A stretch of DNA of 24,931 nucleotides from Phycisphaerae bacterium (GTDB lineage Bacteria; Planctomycetota; Phycisphaerae; Tepidisphaerales; Tepidisphaeraceae): positions 1 through 24,931 of the forward strand of contig JAUJNJ010000102.1 in assembly GCA_030448225.1 (NCBI GenBank). Reading direction: 5' to 3'. The notes beneath the pieces were generated by a model. It was not told where the DNA came from. It saw only the letters and a program-made list of their open reading frames with translations, and did no database searches. The position numbers were made by a program, and so were the translations under genes. The first letter of the stretch is position 1, and the number at the start of each line of letters is the position of its first letter. Below are positions 24,857 to 24,931 of the stretch, one piece after another.

Positions 24857-24931
24857 CCCCGGCCACTCATTCGCACGGATGTTAAGGTAGGCGAAACGAT
24901 CTCAAGAGCGACATGAAGAGCAAAACTCTAT

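Noticed and set aside
23036..24916. A 626-codon open frame on the plus strand opposite the subtilase gene
   Set aside because: It is the antisense shadow of a clear S8/PA14 protein, is made almost only of Arg, Ala, Gly, Val and Asp, and shows no motif.

Overview
The window looks like a stretch of chromosome from a high-GC planctomycete, most likely of the Phycisphaerae/Tepidisphaerales type. The evidence is several family hallmarks together: two PEP-CTERM-anchored exported proteins, two pseudopilin-like proteins with a [14 protein letters not shown] head and a C-terminal F-V/C-DGH motif, three FGE-type sulfatases, and a small membrane protein ending in the zinc-ribbon form [19 protein letters not shown]. 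The taxonomic call is inference from content, not from a marker tree.

Layout. 0-1.7 kb: a 37-aa ORF, a long inverted repeat, an acidic zinc-ribbon protein whose last six residues (DDDIPF) equal the tip of bacterial SSB, and a Nudix hydrolase. 1.8-4.8 kb: a Lys/Ala-rich protein, a PilZ-domain protein and a DUF1275 (YoaK-type) membrane protein with a STAS-like C-terminus, all broken by frameshifts. 5.2-8.1 kb: an aldo/keto reductase, a Gly/Thr/Ser-rich lipoprotein with a strong terminator, and tRNA-Ser(GCU) with a clear promoter and terminator. 8.5-11.5 kb: a pseudopilin divergent from a PEP-CTERM protein with two aspartic-protease-like lobes. 11.5-14.2 kb: recO, a large inverted repeat, a two-helix zinc-ribbon membrane protein and a BamD-like TPR protein. 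14.5-22.2 kb: sulfatase A, a PEP-CTERM protein with autotransporter-associated beta-strand repeats behind a second pseudopilin, then divergent sulfatases B and C. 22.5-24.9 kb: an S8 subtilase with Ig-like, FN3, PA14 and FN3 modules.

How they may work together. Most of the right half encodes exported or surface proteins: sulfatases for sulfated polysaccharides, a large multidomain protease, PEP-CTERM surface proteins and pseudopilins. This fits a polysaccharide-degrading planctomycete. The housekeeping genes between them (recO, Nudix, reductase, the zinc-ribbon membrane protein) appear to use leaderless transcripts, with a TANNNT -10 box 6-8 nt before the start. Most exported-protein genes instead carry a Shine-Dalgarno sequence.

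Caveat on quality. About half of the coding length is intact and half is cut by single- or double-base frameshifts, most heavily in the sulfatases. Catalytic motifs survive in the shifted frames, so assembly error is the first suspicion, but the clustering is notable. I found no CRISPR array, transposase, integrase, phage gene or rRNA.
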